Positions 1 to 6,232 are shown, counted from the stretch's first letter. The stretch is DNA of 17,633 nucleotides from UBA11346 sp038203025 (GCA_038203025.1 JBBREK010000073.1:1-17633), one strand, 5' to 3'. A program made the numbers and translations. Notes: generated from the letters alone by a model not told the origin.

Positions 1-308
1 GGTAGCAGGTCTTCACTCAGGTACGTGTCGCACCAGTTTGCCGTGCTGCCATTGCCAGAGACGCCCACGTTGGCATCGATCCAGCCCTGCGGGATGGATG
101 CAGCAACGCAGCCGGAGAACGGCAGCACGCCCTCGTTGTCATCGATGTAGGAGAACAGGGCGATGCCGATCTGGCGCATGTTCGCCCCACACATGGTGGT
201 CCGCGCCGCCGTCCGGACCAGGCCGACCGCCGGCAACAGCATGGCGGCGAGGACGGCGATGATCGCCACCACGGTCAGCAGCTCGATCAGGGTGAAGGCC
301 TTGCGCAT
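1..308 (-). CDS. Type II secretion-like pseudopilin (PulG-like), 3' end outside the window
   Basis: Partial gene: 102 codons are visible from the ATG at 306-308, and the C-terminus lies beyond position 1. The product opens with a class III prepilin signature: a short basic MRKA leader, then FTLIELLTVVAIIAVLAAML, with the conserved Glu five residues after the predicted cleavage point and a hydrophobic N-terminal helix (residues 5-24). A segment CGANMRQIGIALFSYIDDN followed by GVLP is the usual continuation in the large pseudopilin families of Planctomycetes, Lentisphaerae and Verrucomicrobia. The protein should be processed by a prepilin peptidase and sit in the inner membrane or a pseudopilus; its substrate is unknown. 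A Shine-Dalgarno GGAGAG (317-322) lies 8 nt upstream, inside the last codons of the 314-766 gene, which ends 5 nt before this start, so the two are probably co-transcribed. The H-X9-DG domain usual in DUF1559 relatives cannot be checked. Confidence 0.9.
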   Translation of the reverse strand, partial: MRKAFTLIELLTVVAIIAVLAAMLLPAVGLVRTAARTTMCGANMRQIGIALFSYIDDNEGVLPFSGCVAASIPQGWIDANVGVSGNGSTANWCDTYLSEDLL

Positions 309-313
309 AGGAA

Positions 314-766
314 TCACTCTCCGGTCCTGCCGGCAGCGAATTCGGCGAATTGGCGCTGCGTCTCCTCGCTCAGCCAGGGCACCGCCGCAAGCAGTTCGCT
401 CCCCTTCAGGGGCCGGCCGAGGCCGGGGATCGGCGGGGTGCGGCGTCCGCCCTCGTCGGTGAGGATCATCGGGAAGAGCAGCGGCCTGCCCTCGACCAAC
501 GGCAGGGCGGCGAGATGGAACACCGGCCAGGCGCGGCGTCCGTCGGGCAAATCGATGGAGCGTGGAACCTGGCGAGCCTGGTCCCAGGCGATCAGCAGGT
601 CCTGGTTGGCGGTGACCGTGTCTTCTGGCAGGTAGTAGAGGGTGATGCGGTCGAGCACGGCCTCGTTGCGTCCCGACAGCGCGAACCACAGCGCGGCGCA
701 GGCCAGGGCGGCCACGGCGACCGTCCACAGGCCATGGCGCACCAGCGGAGATATCATGGTGGGCAT
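314..766 (-). CDS. Small membrane-anchored protein of unknown function (150 aa)
   Basis: I do not recognise this family. The start ATG at 764-766 is preferred to an in-frame ATG at 794-796, because a strong GGAGG (772-776) lies 5 nt upstream of the former. The 150-aa product has a basic N-terminus, one hydrophobic helix at about residues 12-30, and a roughly 120-residue soluble part that would face the periplasm (N-in, C-out). That part is rich in prolines and short hydrophobic strands (LYYLPEDT, WPVFHLAALPLVEGRPLLFP) and contains the stretch GRPLKGSELLAAVPWL. The stop codon is 5 nt before the pseudopilin start, and the pilin Shine-Dalgarno lies in its last codons, so translation is likely coupled. 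The pairing suggests an accessory role to the pseudopilin, but nothing in the sequence proves it. A longer antisense-derived N-terminal extension in this frame overlaps the oxidoreductase gene and is not real. Confidence 0.75.
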   Translation of the reverse strand: MPTMISPLVRHGLWTVAVAALACAALWFALSGRNEAVLDRITLYYLPEDTVTANQDLLIAWDQARQVPRSIDLPDGRRAWPVFHLAALPLVEGRPLLFPMILTDEGGRRTPPIPGLGRPLKGSELLAAVPWLSEETQRQFAEFAAGRTGE

Positions 767-772
767 GGCGAC

Positions 773-785
773 CTCCACCGTGGAG
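773..785. repeat. Perfect 13-bp palindrome covering the Shine-Dalgarno of the 314-766 gene
   Basis: CTCCAC-C-GTGGAG is a perfect inverted repeat with a one-base centre. On the minus strand its second arm supplies most of the GGAGG ribosome-binding site of the 150-aa gene. It could pair and mask that site, or be a protein-binding operator. A true hairpin would lose 1-2 pairs to form a loop, so masking would be weak. Confidence 0.35.
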
Positions 786-849
786 AATAATCCCATCGTT
801 CTGGACCAACAGTGTCTTAAGTCACTGATCAGGTGGACGAATCCACAGC

Positions 850-862
850 CCGGCAGAGCCGG
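850..862. repeat. Small inverted repeats in the 767-1016 intergenic gap
   Basis: The 250-bp gap between two minus-strand genes holds no credible ORF but several short hairpins. They are CCGGC-AGA-GCCGG at 850-862, GTGGA-CGAA-TCCAC at 833-846, and a GGGC-TTC-GCCC motif near 913-923 inside a C-rich stretch. A minus-strand TATACT hexamer at about 879-884 could be a -10 element for the 314-766 gene, but no good -35 hexamer lies at the right distance. Confidence 0.3.
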
Positions 863-944
863 AATCAAATGGTTCAGTATAGCCTTCGCCGGACTGTTCG
901 GCTGTTGCTGCAGGGCTTCGCCCCGCACCCCCCGCACTCCTCGC

Positions 945-973
945 CTAAATCTCCGGACGAACCGGAGATTTAG
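945..973 (-). terminator. 12-bp perfect stem-loop downstream of the oxidoreductase gene
   Basis: CTAAATCTCCGG at 945-956 pairs perfectly with CCGGAGATTTAG at 962-973 around a five-base loop ACGAA. It begins 43 nt after the stop codon of the Gfo/Idh gene, so a transcript-end role on the minus strand is plausible. There is no T-tract after it in the minus-strand direction (the following bases are G-rich), so it is not a canonical intrinsic terminator. It could instead stabilise an mRNA 3' end or be a dispersed palindrome. Confidence 0.45.
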
Positions 974-1016
974 ACTCGTAGTGCTACAGCCCGGCTGTGG
1001 GCCGCCGTCCGCCTGA

Positions 1017-1994
1017 TCAGCCGGCGACGCGCACCGTCTGGCCGCTGGCCGCGGCCGCATCCATCGCCCGGGTGAGCCGCAGGGTCGCCACCGCGTCGGC
1101 GTAGGGGCACGGCACCGCGGTCGGGTCGCCGGCCGCCACCGCTGCAAGCAGGGCTGCGGCTTGGCGGCGGAAGGCGTCGCTCTCGCCGGGTAGGCGTTCC
1201 GCTTCGGCGCCCGGCCGGCAGATCTCGGCATCCATCGCCCAGCCCGACAGCCGGGCCGACCAGCCGCGCGCGTGCAGCTGCACCCCGATCGGATCGAGGT
1301 CGTGGCCGGCCAGGGCGTGGCAGCTGGTGTGCACGCTGGCCACCGCGCCGGAGGCGAAGCGGATGGTCGCGACCATCGCGTCATCGACATCGTAGTCCGG
1401 CACGCCGTCGACGAAGCCGCGCGCCGCGGCGGCGGTCACCTCGCTGGCCTCGCCCAGCCACAGCCGCAGCAGGTCGACCAGATGCGTGGTCTGCTCGCTC
1501 ATCTGTCCGCCGGAACCGGCGCGCGAACGCCACCAGGCCGGCGGCGGCATGGGCGTATGCCACCACGCCGAGGCTACGGCTGGGCTGGTGCCAGCGCACA
1601 GCTCACGGATACGACCAACCGCGGCGCGCACCCGGTTGTGGTAGCCGGCTGCGGCGACGGTGCCGGCGGTGGCGAAGGCCTGCGCCGTGGCGGCGGCCTC
1701 GTCCGGGTCGATGCCTACCGGCTTCTCGACTAGCACCCCGCGTACGCGGCCGGCGCAGGCGCGGGCGATGCCGGCGGCTGCCGACGGGATGACACAGATC
1801 CACAGCGCGTCGGGCCGTTCACGATCCAGCATCGCCTGCCAGTCGTCATAGGCGACGGCGCCGCGGGGCGCTGCCAACGCCTCGGCCTTGGCCCGCTGGC
1901 GTCCAGCCACCGCCACCACCTCGCCGCCGGCGGCGGCGATGGCGTCGAGATGCTGGCCGGAGACCCAGCCGGTGCCGATCACAGCGACGCGCAT
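1017..1994 (-). CDS. Gfo/Idh/MocA family NAD(P)-dependent oxidoreductase
   Basis: The 325-aa product has the two-domain plan and usual length of Gfo/Idh/MocA sugar or polyol dehydrogenases. An N-terminal Rossmann fold is marked by a glycine-rich dinucleotide loop (GTGWVSGQH, residues 7-15). The family signature EKP is at residues 90-92, followed by AGYHNRV (116-122) where substrate-pocket residues lie. The SGGQMSEQTTHLVDLLRLWLG segment near residues 161-181 holds the His-containing active-site helix, and a C-terminal alpha/beta domain follows. The substrate cannot be deduced; family members oxidise or reduce sugars, inositols and related compounds. The ATG at 1992-1994 follows the thyA stop (1996-1998) with one base between, so it is translated from the thyA message, probably by reinitiation. 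No metabolic link to dTMP synthesis is evident. Confidence 0.92.
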   Translation of the reverse strand: MRVAVIGTGWVSGQHLDAIAAAGGEVVAVAGRQRAKAEALAAPRGAVAYDDWQAMLDRERPDALWICVIPSAAAGIARACAGRVRGVLVEKPVGIDPDEAAATAQAFATAGTVAAAGYHNRVRAAVGRIRELCAGTSPAVASAWWHTPMPPPAWWRSRAGSGGQMSEQTTHLVDLLRLWLGEASEVTAAAARGFVDGVPDYDVDDAMVATIRFASGAVASVHTSCHALAGHDLDPIGVQLHARGWSARLSGWAMDAEICRPGAEAERLPGESDAFRRQAAALLAAVAAGDPTAVPCPYADAVATLRLTRAMDAAAASGQTVRVAG

Positions 1995-1995
1995 G

Positions 1996-2838
1996 TCAGA
2001 TCGCTACCGGCGCCTTGATGCCCGGCCACGGGTCGTAGCCCGTGATGCTGACGTCCTCCAACCGCAGGGCGGTCGGATCGCTGACCGTCGGGGCGAGGTG
2101 CAGCCGCGGCAGCGGACGCGGCTCGCGCGACAGCAGCAAGCGCACCTGGTCGAGGTGGTTGCGGTAGATGTGCACGTCACCGAAGGTGTGGACGAAGTCG
2201 CCGACACCGAGGCCGCAGCACTGCGCGATCAGGTGGGTGAGCAGGGCGTAGCTGGCGATGTTGAATGGCACGCCGAGGAAGCTGTCGGCCGAGCGCTGGT
2301 AGAGCTGGCACGACAGCAGTCCGTCCTGGACGTGGAACTGGAAGACGGTGTGGCAGGGCGGCAGGGCGACGCGGTCCTGCTCGTGCGGATTCCAGCCGGT
2401 GACCAGCAGGCGGCGGCTGTTGGGATTGCGGCGGATCTCGGCGATGACCCAGGCGATCTGATCGACGCCGTCCCTGGCGTAGGTGCCGTCGGGCAGGCGG
2501 GTGGCGCCGAAGTTGCGCCACTGGTGCCCGTAGACCGGGCCGAGGTCGCCGGCGGCGCGGCCGAAGCGGGCACACTGCTCGGGCGTCGCCCATTCGTCCC
2601 AGATGGTCACGCCGTGCTCGTTGAGCCACTGGTTGTCAGTGCGGCCGCTGAGGAACCACACCAGTTCCCAGACGATCGAGCGCAGGTGCAGCTTCTTGGT
2701 CGTGACCAGCGGGAAGCCGGCGTTGAGGTCGAAGCGCATCTGATGGCCGAACAGACCGATCGTGCCGGTGCCGGTGCGGTCGTCGCGCGGCCGGCCCTCG
2801 GCGAGGATGCGCTGGAGGAGGTCGTGGTACTGCTTCAT
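1996..2838 (-). CDS. thyA: Thymidylate synthase (ThyA)
   Basis: Cytosolic enzyme that methylates dUMP to dTMP with 5,10-methylenetetrahydrofolate, giving dihydrofolate. The 280-aa product shows every landmark of the family: DRTGTGT (residues 20-26, dUMP phosphate-binding Arg), TIWDEWA (78-84), DLGPVYGHQWR (98-108), catalytic Cys162 in LPPCH, the QRSAD motif (181-185), PFNIASYALL (191-200) and the C-terminal GIKAPVAI closing the active site. It is about 16 residues longer than the E. coli enzyme, with an extra segment around residues 85-97 and near 112-123, as in several other bacterial forms. The start MKQYHDL aligns exactly with the classical N-terminus. No Shine-Dalgarno precedes it, and an in-frame ATG at 2863-2865 has none either. 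It lies 52 nt after the tail-anchored protein gene and 1 nt before the Gfo/Idh gene. Confidence 0.98.
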   Translation of the reverse strand: MKQYHDLLQRILAEGRPRDDRTGTGTIGLFGHQMRFDLNAGFPLVTTKKLHLRSIVWELVWFLSGRTDNQWLNEHGVTIWDEWATPEQCARFGRAAGDLGPVYGHQWRNFGATRLPDGTYARDGVDQIAWVIAEIRRNPNSRRLLVTGWNPHEQDRVALPPCHTVFQFHVQDGLLSCQLYQRSADSFLGVPFNIASYALLTHLIAQCCGLGVGDFVHTFGDVHIYRNHLDQVRLLLSREPRPLPRLHLAPTVSDPTALRLEDVSITGYDPWPGIKAPVAI

Positions 2839-2890
2839 GGGCTGATTGCGCGTTTGCGGGGGCATCCGCAACGTGGTTGGCCTGCGCTGC

Positions 2891-3262
2891 TCAAGCCAAC
2901 CAGAGCCAGCCCGCGACGAACAGGCCGATCGCCGCCAGCCAGGCCAGCCACAGCCACCAGGGGATGGGCTTTTCGACGCGCTTGGCGGTGGCGTCGCGGA
3001 TCTCCTGGCTGCGGCTGCGCGCCTCGGCCATGATTTTCGACGACAGCAGCGGGTCCTGCAGCGGTACGGCGGCAGCGCCACTGGCGGTATCGCGATGAGT
3101 GCGCAGGGCTTCGACCATGATCTGCGAGGCCTTGCGGTCCTCGGGAGTTTCGCCGAGACCGGCGGTCAGGTCCTGGGGGGTCTGTTCGGGCACATCCGCC
3201 AGCGTCGGTGGCCGTTCCGTCTGGCAAGGACCGACCCCAATCCCGGGCAGCACCCTAGACAC
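2891..3262 (-). CDS. Small C-tail-anchored protein of unknown function
   Basis: This 123-aa protein (if the GTG at 3260-3262 is the start) has a polar, Pro- and Glu-rich N-terminal half, a charged helical stretch (about residues 72-97, possibly coiled-coil) and a Trp-rich hydrophobic segment at its very end (100-122, PWWLWLAWLAAIGLFVAGWL). It therefore looks like a tail-anchored inner-membrane protein with its bulk in the cytoplasm. I do not recognise a family. The start is uncertain: no Shine-Dalgarno precedes the GTG, but a -10-like TATATT lies 7 nt before it, which would fit a leaderless message. A GTG at codon 24 is an alternative. It is 52 nt upstream of thyA in the same direction and may share its transcript, but no role in dTMP synthesis is evident. 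Confidence 0.7.
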   Translation of the reverse strand: MSRVLPGIGVGPCQTERPPTLADVPEQTPQDLTAGLGETPEDRKASQIMVEALRTHRDTASGAAAVPLQDPLLSSKIMAEARSRSQEIRDATAKRVEKPIPWWLWLAWLAAIGLFVAGWLWLA

Positions 3263-3268
3263 TAAGTC

Positions 3269-3274
3269 AATATA
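3269..3274 (-). promoter_or_regulatory. Possible -10 element for the 2891-3262 / thyA transcript
   Basis: On the minus strand TATATT matches five of six bases of the sigma70 -10 box and lies 6 nt before the GTG start, so transcription would begin at or near the start codon (leaderless). No good -35 hexamer is found at 16-18 nt. Low confidence. Confidence 0.3.
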
Positions 3275-3320
3275 GACCCAGCCGTGTCTGATGAAGTCCC
3301 CTGGCCCGATGGAAAGCCAC

Positions 3321-3336
3321 GCAGACGCGGGTCTGC
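3321..3336. promoter_or_regulatory. 16-bp palindrome just upstream of the toroid-gene promoter
   Basis: GCAGAC-GCGG-GTCTGC is a perfect inverted repeat with a four-base spacer. It ends two bases before the -35 hexamer at 3339, which is where an operator for an activator or repressor would be expected. It is a single copy in the window, so operator function is only inferred from position. Confidence 0.4.
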
Positions 3337-3338
3337 AT

Positions 3339-3367
3339 CTGACATAGCCTGTCGCTCAGGCGATAAT
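3339..3367 (+). promoter_or_regulatory. Sigma70-type promoter of the toroid gene
   Basis: CTGACA at 3339-3344 (5/6 match to TTGACA) and GATAAT at 3362-3367 (5/6 match to TATAAT) are separated by exactly 17 nt. This is the best promoter match in the window. Transcription would begin around 3374, giving a leader of about 40 nt before the ATG at 3413. The leader ends in a clear AGGAGAG ribosome-binding site (3402-3408) four bases before the start. Confidence 0.7.
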
Positions 3368-3412
3368 GAACCGGCCTCAACCGGCTGCGTTTACCCGCCC
3401 TAGGAGAGTCCC

Positions 3413-5059
3413 ATGAGCCAGGACGACCAGTACGAAAACCAGGGCGAGCAGCTGCTGGACGAGAACGGCAACCCGATCGATCCCGAGGTCGAACAGGCTG
3501 AGGAGGACGGCGGCCACAAGTACGCCGGCATCATCAGCTGGGTGGTCTCGGGCGCGTTGCACGCGACCGCCATCCTGCTGGCCGGCACGATCTACTTTCT
3601 CACGGCTGAGCCGGATCAGGAGATCCCGCCGGTGCGGGTGACCAGCATTCCGCCGCCGCCAATGAAGAAGGAAGAGAAGCCGAAGATGGAGCGCGAGCTG
3701 CTCGATCCGAAGGTGGTGCTCGACATCGAGAGCAAGAACGACGTCGTCGCCCCGATCACGCAACTGGACTTGCCGGACGACAACTCCTCGCGCGAGGAGG
3801 AGAACGACAGCCCGGTGCCCAAGGGTCGTGAAGAGGCGGTTGCTGACAGCGAAATGGGCGGCCAGGGCGCGTTCATGGCGATCGGCGCCGGTGGCGGCAG
3901 CTCGGGCATGTTCGGCAGCCGTACCGGCGGCGGGCGCAAGCGCGCGGTCGGCCGCGGCGGCGGCTCGAAGGGCTCGGAGAGCGCGGTCGACGCCGCATTG
4001 CGCTGGTTCAAGAAGCACCAGTCGCCCAACGGCATGTGGGACGCCGAGAAGTACTTCCAGAACTGCACCGAGGATCCGAAGTGCGAGCCCGGCACCCTCG
4101 CCGGCCACGGCGCGGACGAGGTCAACCCGGCGATGACCGGCTATGCCTTGCTGTGCTTCCTTGGCGCTGGGTACGACCACAAGACGCCGAACAAGTACAA
4201 GCCGGTGGTGAAGAAGGGCATCGACTACCTGCTGTCGGTCCAGGCCCCGGACGGGCTGATCGGCAAGCGCAACTACGAGCATCCGGTCGCCACCATGGCG
4301 CTGGCCGAGGCCTATGCGATGACCTCGGACCCGGACCTGCGCAAGCCGACGCAGCTGGGTGTTGACGTGATCATCGCCCGGCAGAACCAGGACAAGAGCG
4401 GCGGCTACGGCCTGGGCTGGGATTACGTCAAGCCGAGCGCGCGTAACGACTCCTCTGTCACCGGCTGGAACATCATGGCGTTGAAGAGCGCCTACGCCGG
4501 CGGCCTGAGCGTTGGCAATTCGATGGAAGGGGCCAAGAAGTGGCTGGAACTTGCCTGGAAGGCGGAGAACGACGGCAAGAACGGTCGCAATGACTGGCAG
4601 AAGCTTGATCCGTACAAGGACCAGTCGGTATTCTCCTACTGCTGGAACACCGGCGCGACTGAGCAGACCGACAAGATTGGCCGTGAATCGATCGGCATGG
4701 TCTGCGCCGTGTTCCTGGGCCACCGCGCCGGCGATGCGATGCTGGAGACCCTGGCCAACACGGTGATGGCCAAGCAGGTGCCGAAGTCCTACCCAACCAA
4801 CACCTATTACATGTACTACAACACCCTGGGCGTCTTCCAGGTTGGTGGCGACAAGTGGCAGGTGTGGAACTCGTCGGTACGCGACATGCTGGTCAATTCC
4901 CAGAAGAAGGGCGAGGGTTGTTACGACGGCAGCTGGGACTGGCAGGGAACCCAGTTCCACGGCAACGTGATCGGGCGCGTCCTCTCGACCGCCTACAACA
5001 CCCTGTGCCTGGAGGTCTACTACCGCTACGCCCAGGTGCAGGCCGCTGGCAAGCACTAG
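3413..5059 (+). CDS. Membrane-anchored prenyltransferase/squalene-oxidase-repeat (alpha/alpha toroid) protein
   Basis: The 548-aa product has an acidic cytoplasmic N-terminus (1-35), one transmembrane helix (about 38-63), a Pro/Lys/Glu-rich linker (IPPVRVTSIPPPPMKKEEKP, 71-90) like that of TonB-type proteins, a Gly-rich segment (149-185, including MFGSRTGGGRKR), and a C-terminal toroid from about residue 188. Toroid repeats are visible as helix-plus-turn units: AALRWFKKHQSPNGMWD (194-210), a second with YLLSVQAPDGLIG, a third with VIIARQNQDKSGGYG, and a last with NSQKKGEGCYDGSWDW. Neither the DXDD nor the DCTAE acid motif of active terpene cyclases is seen, so a binding or structural role in the periplasm is more likely than catalysis. 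Proteins of this plan are common in Planctomycetes. Codon use is ordinary for the window. It has its own promoter and a convincing AGGAGAG site, and is flanked by divergent and convergent genes. Confidence 0.88.
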   Translation: MSQDDQYENQGEQLLDENGNPIDPEVEQAEEDGGHKYAGIISWVVSGALHATAILLAGTIYFLTAEPDQEIPPVRVTSIPPPPMKKEEKPKMERELLDPKVVLDIESKNDVVAPITQLDLPDDNSSREEENDSPVPKGREEAVADSEMGGQGAFMAIGAGGGSSGMFGSRTGGGRKRAVGRGGGSKGSESAVDAALRWFKKHQSPNGMWDAEKYFQNCTEDPKCEPGTLAGHGADEVNPAMTGYALLCFLGAGYDHKTPNKYKPVVKKGIDYLLSVQAPDGLIGKRNYEHPVATMALAEAYAMTSDPDLRKPTQLGVDVIIARQNQDKSGGYGLGWDYVKPSARNDSSVTGWNIMALKSAYAGGLSVGNSMEGAKKWLELAWKAENDGKNGRNDWQKLDPYKDQSVFSYCWNTGATEQTDKIGRESIGMVCAVFLGHRAGDAMLETLANTVMAKQVPKSYPTNTYYMYYNTLGVFQVGGDKWQVWNSSVRDMLVNSQKKGEGCYDGSWDWQGTQFHGNVIGRVLSTAYNTLCLEVYYRYAQVQAAGKH

Positions 5060-5074
5060 GACCGTTGGCTGAAA

Positions 5075-5165
5075 GGACCGCGGGCTTCAGCCCGCGTCGA
5101 AAAGCGCAACCCCGGGCCTCAGCCTGGGGTTGCGTCGTCTCATCGCGGGCTGAAGCCCGCGGTCC
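5075..5165. repeat. REPIN-like element: inverted pair of hairpins with a third hairpin between
   Basis: A 22-bp arm at 5075-5096 (starts GGACCGCGGGC) is perfectly inverted at 5144-5165. Each arm is itself a hairpin: CGCGGGC-TTCA-GCCCGCG on the left and its complement with a TGAA loop on the right. Between them a third stem pairs CGCAACCCC (5105-5113) with GGGGTTGCG (5126-5134) and extends inward to a CTCA loop (13 bp with one G-T pair). This is the architecture of a REP doublet (REPIN). It fills most of the 116-bp gap between two convergent genes, so it may also end transcription from both sides, though no T-tract is present. Confidence 0.8.
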
Positions 5166-5175
5166 TGGTGCGCGT

Positions 5176-6144
5176 CTATGCGCACAGCTCGGTCAGTCGC
5201 GATTGGCAGCGACGATGTTTGCGATGGAAGGCCGAGCGCAGCGGCGGTTCGCAGAACAGCGTGTCGATGCGGCAAGTGGCCTGCACCCGCATCGGCACCC
5301 GCCAATCGTAGAGGCGGTCGACCAGGTTGACGAAGCGCAACGCGGCCAGTTGATCGTCGAACGGCCCCATTCCCACCACGCACACCCCGCGCACCTGCGC
5401 CGCCAGACGCCGCAGGTTGACCACCGGCAGTCCGCCGAGCAGCGCGTCGAGCCGGTCGGCCTCCAGGCACAGCCAGTCGGACTCTGACGGAGCGGCGACG
5501 GTCGGACCCCACAGCGGCGGATCCTCACCCTCGCGCACCGCCAGTCGGCGATGGTCGGCGCCCGGAACATGCACGCCCTGGAAGGCGTCGCCGATGCGCG
5601 AGAGCTGGGCGCGGAACAGGTCGACCGCCATGCGTCCGTCGCCCAGCTCGCCGACCACGGTGTTCGAGGTGGTGACGAAGCGCGCCCCGCGCTCGGCGAG
5701 CAGTCCCAGCAGCAAGTCGGCCAATCGCGTGTTGGTCGGGTCGTCGAGCTCGAACTCGTCCAGGCATACCAGATCGGCGGCCAACAGCGCTGCCGTCTCC
5801 TGCGGGCCGCGCATAGTCATCAGGCTCATCGCATCGGAGAACGACAGGTAGCGCCGCTCGCCGTCGGCCTCGTGGAAGCAGGCTGCCAGGAGGTGGGTCT
5901 TGCCGACCCCGAACGAGCCATCGAGGTAGAGGCCGGGCTTGCGGCGGGCGCCGAAGATGCGGCGCAGCAGACCGCCGCCGGCCCAGGTGAAGTCGCGCAC
6001 CGCGGCGATGGCTGCGGCCTGGCCGGGCACCGTCGGGTCGACCAGGTAGCCGGCGAAGGAGGCCTCGCGGAAGCGTGGCGGCGGGACAAAATCCGACGGC
6101 GTGGCGGGTTCAGCGAGCAGTCCGCGCAGCGAGTCGACATCCAT
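5176..6144 (-). CDS. zapE: AFG1/ZapE-family P-loop ATPase
   Basis: The 322-aa product matches the ZapE/AFG1 (LACE1) family in length and motifs: Walker A GSFGVGKT (residues 76-83) in the typical context GLYLDGSFGVGKTHLL, Walker B LVCLDEFELDD (125-135), and the sensor-like TTSNT (158-162). A C-terminal region contains the family-typical FVNLVDRLYDWRVPM. In Proteobacteria ZapE interacts with FtsZ and affects Z-ring stability; in mitochondria AFG1 helps degrade respiratory subunits. Many Planctomycetes lack FtsZ, so the role here is open. The ATG at 6142-6144 is chosen because the sequence upstream in this frame overlaps the peptidase gene and the repeat element. An AGGGG about 8 nt upstream serves as ribosome-binding site and lies at the edge of the 6153-6229 inverted repeat. 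Third gene of the presumed phosphatase-peptidase-ATPase operon. Confidence 0.9.
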   Translation of the reverse strand: MDVDSLRGLLAEPATPSDFVPPPRFREASFAGYLVDPTVPGQAAAIAAVRDFTWAGGGLLRRIFGARRKPGLYLDGSFGVGKTHLLAACFHEADGERRYLSFSDAMSLMTMRGPQETAALLAADLVCLDEFELDDPTNTRLADLLLGLLAERGARFVTTSNTVVGELGDGRMAVDLFRAQLSRIGDAFQGVHVPGADHRRLAVREGEDPPLWGPTVAAPSESDWLCLEADRLDALLGGLPVVNLRRLAAQVRGVCVVGMGPFDDQLAALRFVNLVDRLYDWRVPMRVQATCRIDTLFCEPPLRSAFHRKHRRCQSRLTELCA

Positions 6145-6152
6145 CAGTAGAC

Positions 6153-6229
6153 CCCTGGGACCGCGCGCTGCTGGCGCGCCAGGGGCACAGCAATTTCCCG
6201 CAGCGCGCCAGCGGCGCGCAGTCCCAGGG
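6153..6229. repeat. Second REPIN-like inverted repeat, between the peptidase and zapE genes
   Basis: A 27-bp arm at 6153-6179 (starts CCCTGGGACCGCGCGC) is inverted at 6203-6229 with 25 of 27 positions matching; one difference is a G-T wobble. The spacer is 23 nt. Each arm can fold on itself through flanking GCGCGC blocks (GCGCGC-TGCTG-GCGCGC on the left). The outer edge GGGACCGCG resembles the edge of the 5075-5165 element. It occupies nearly all of the 88-bp gap and abuts the zapE ribosome-binding site. Confidence 0.8.
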
Positions 6230-6232
6230 ACC

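Noticed and set aside
38..462. Plus-strand open frames at the left edge
   Set aside because: Antisense to the pseudopilin and the small anchored protein, both of which have ribosome-binding sites and sensible products.
1888..3033. Plus-strand frame of 381 codons opposite the Gfo/Idh and thyA genes
   Set aside because: Antisense shadow spanning two well-identified genes; low-complexity composition and no motifs.
3377..5056. Long open frame (559 codons) on the minus strand opposite the toroid gene
   Set aside because: It mirrors the codon pattern of the plus-strand gene, has no family features, and the plus-strand gene has a promoter, a ribosome-binding site and clear homology-type motifs. 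High GC produces such antisense frames.
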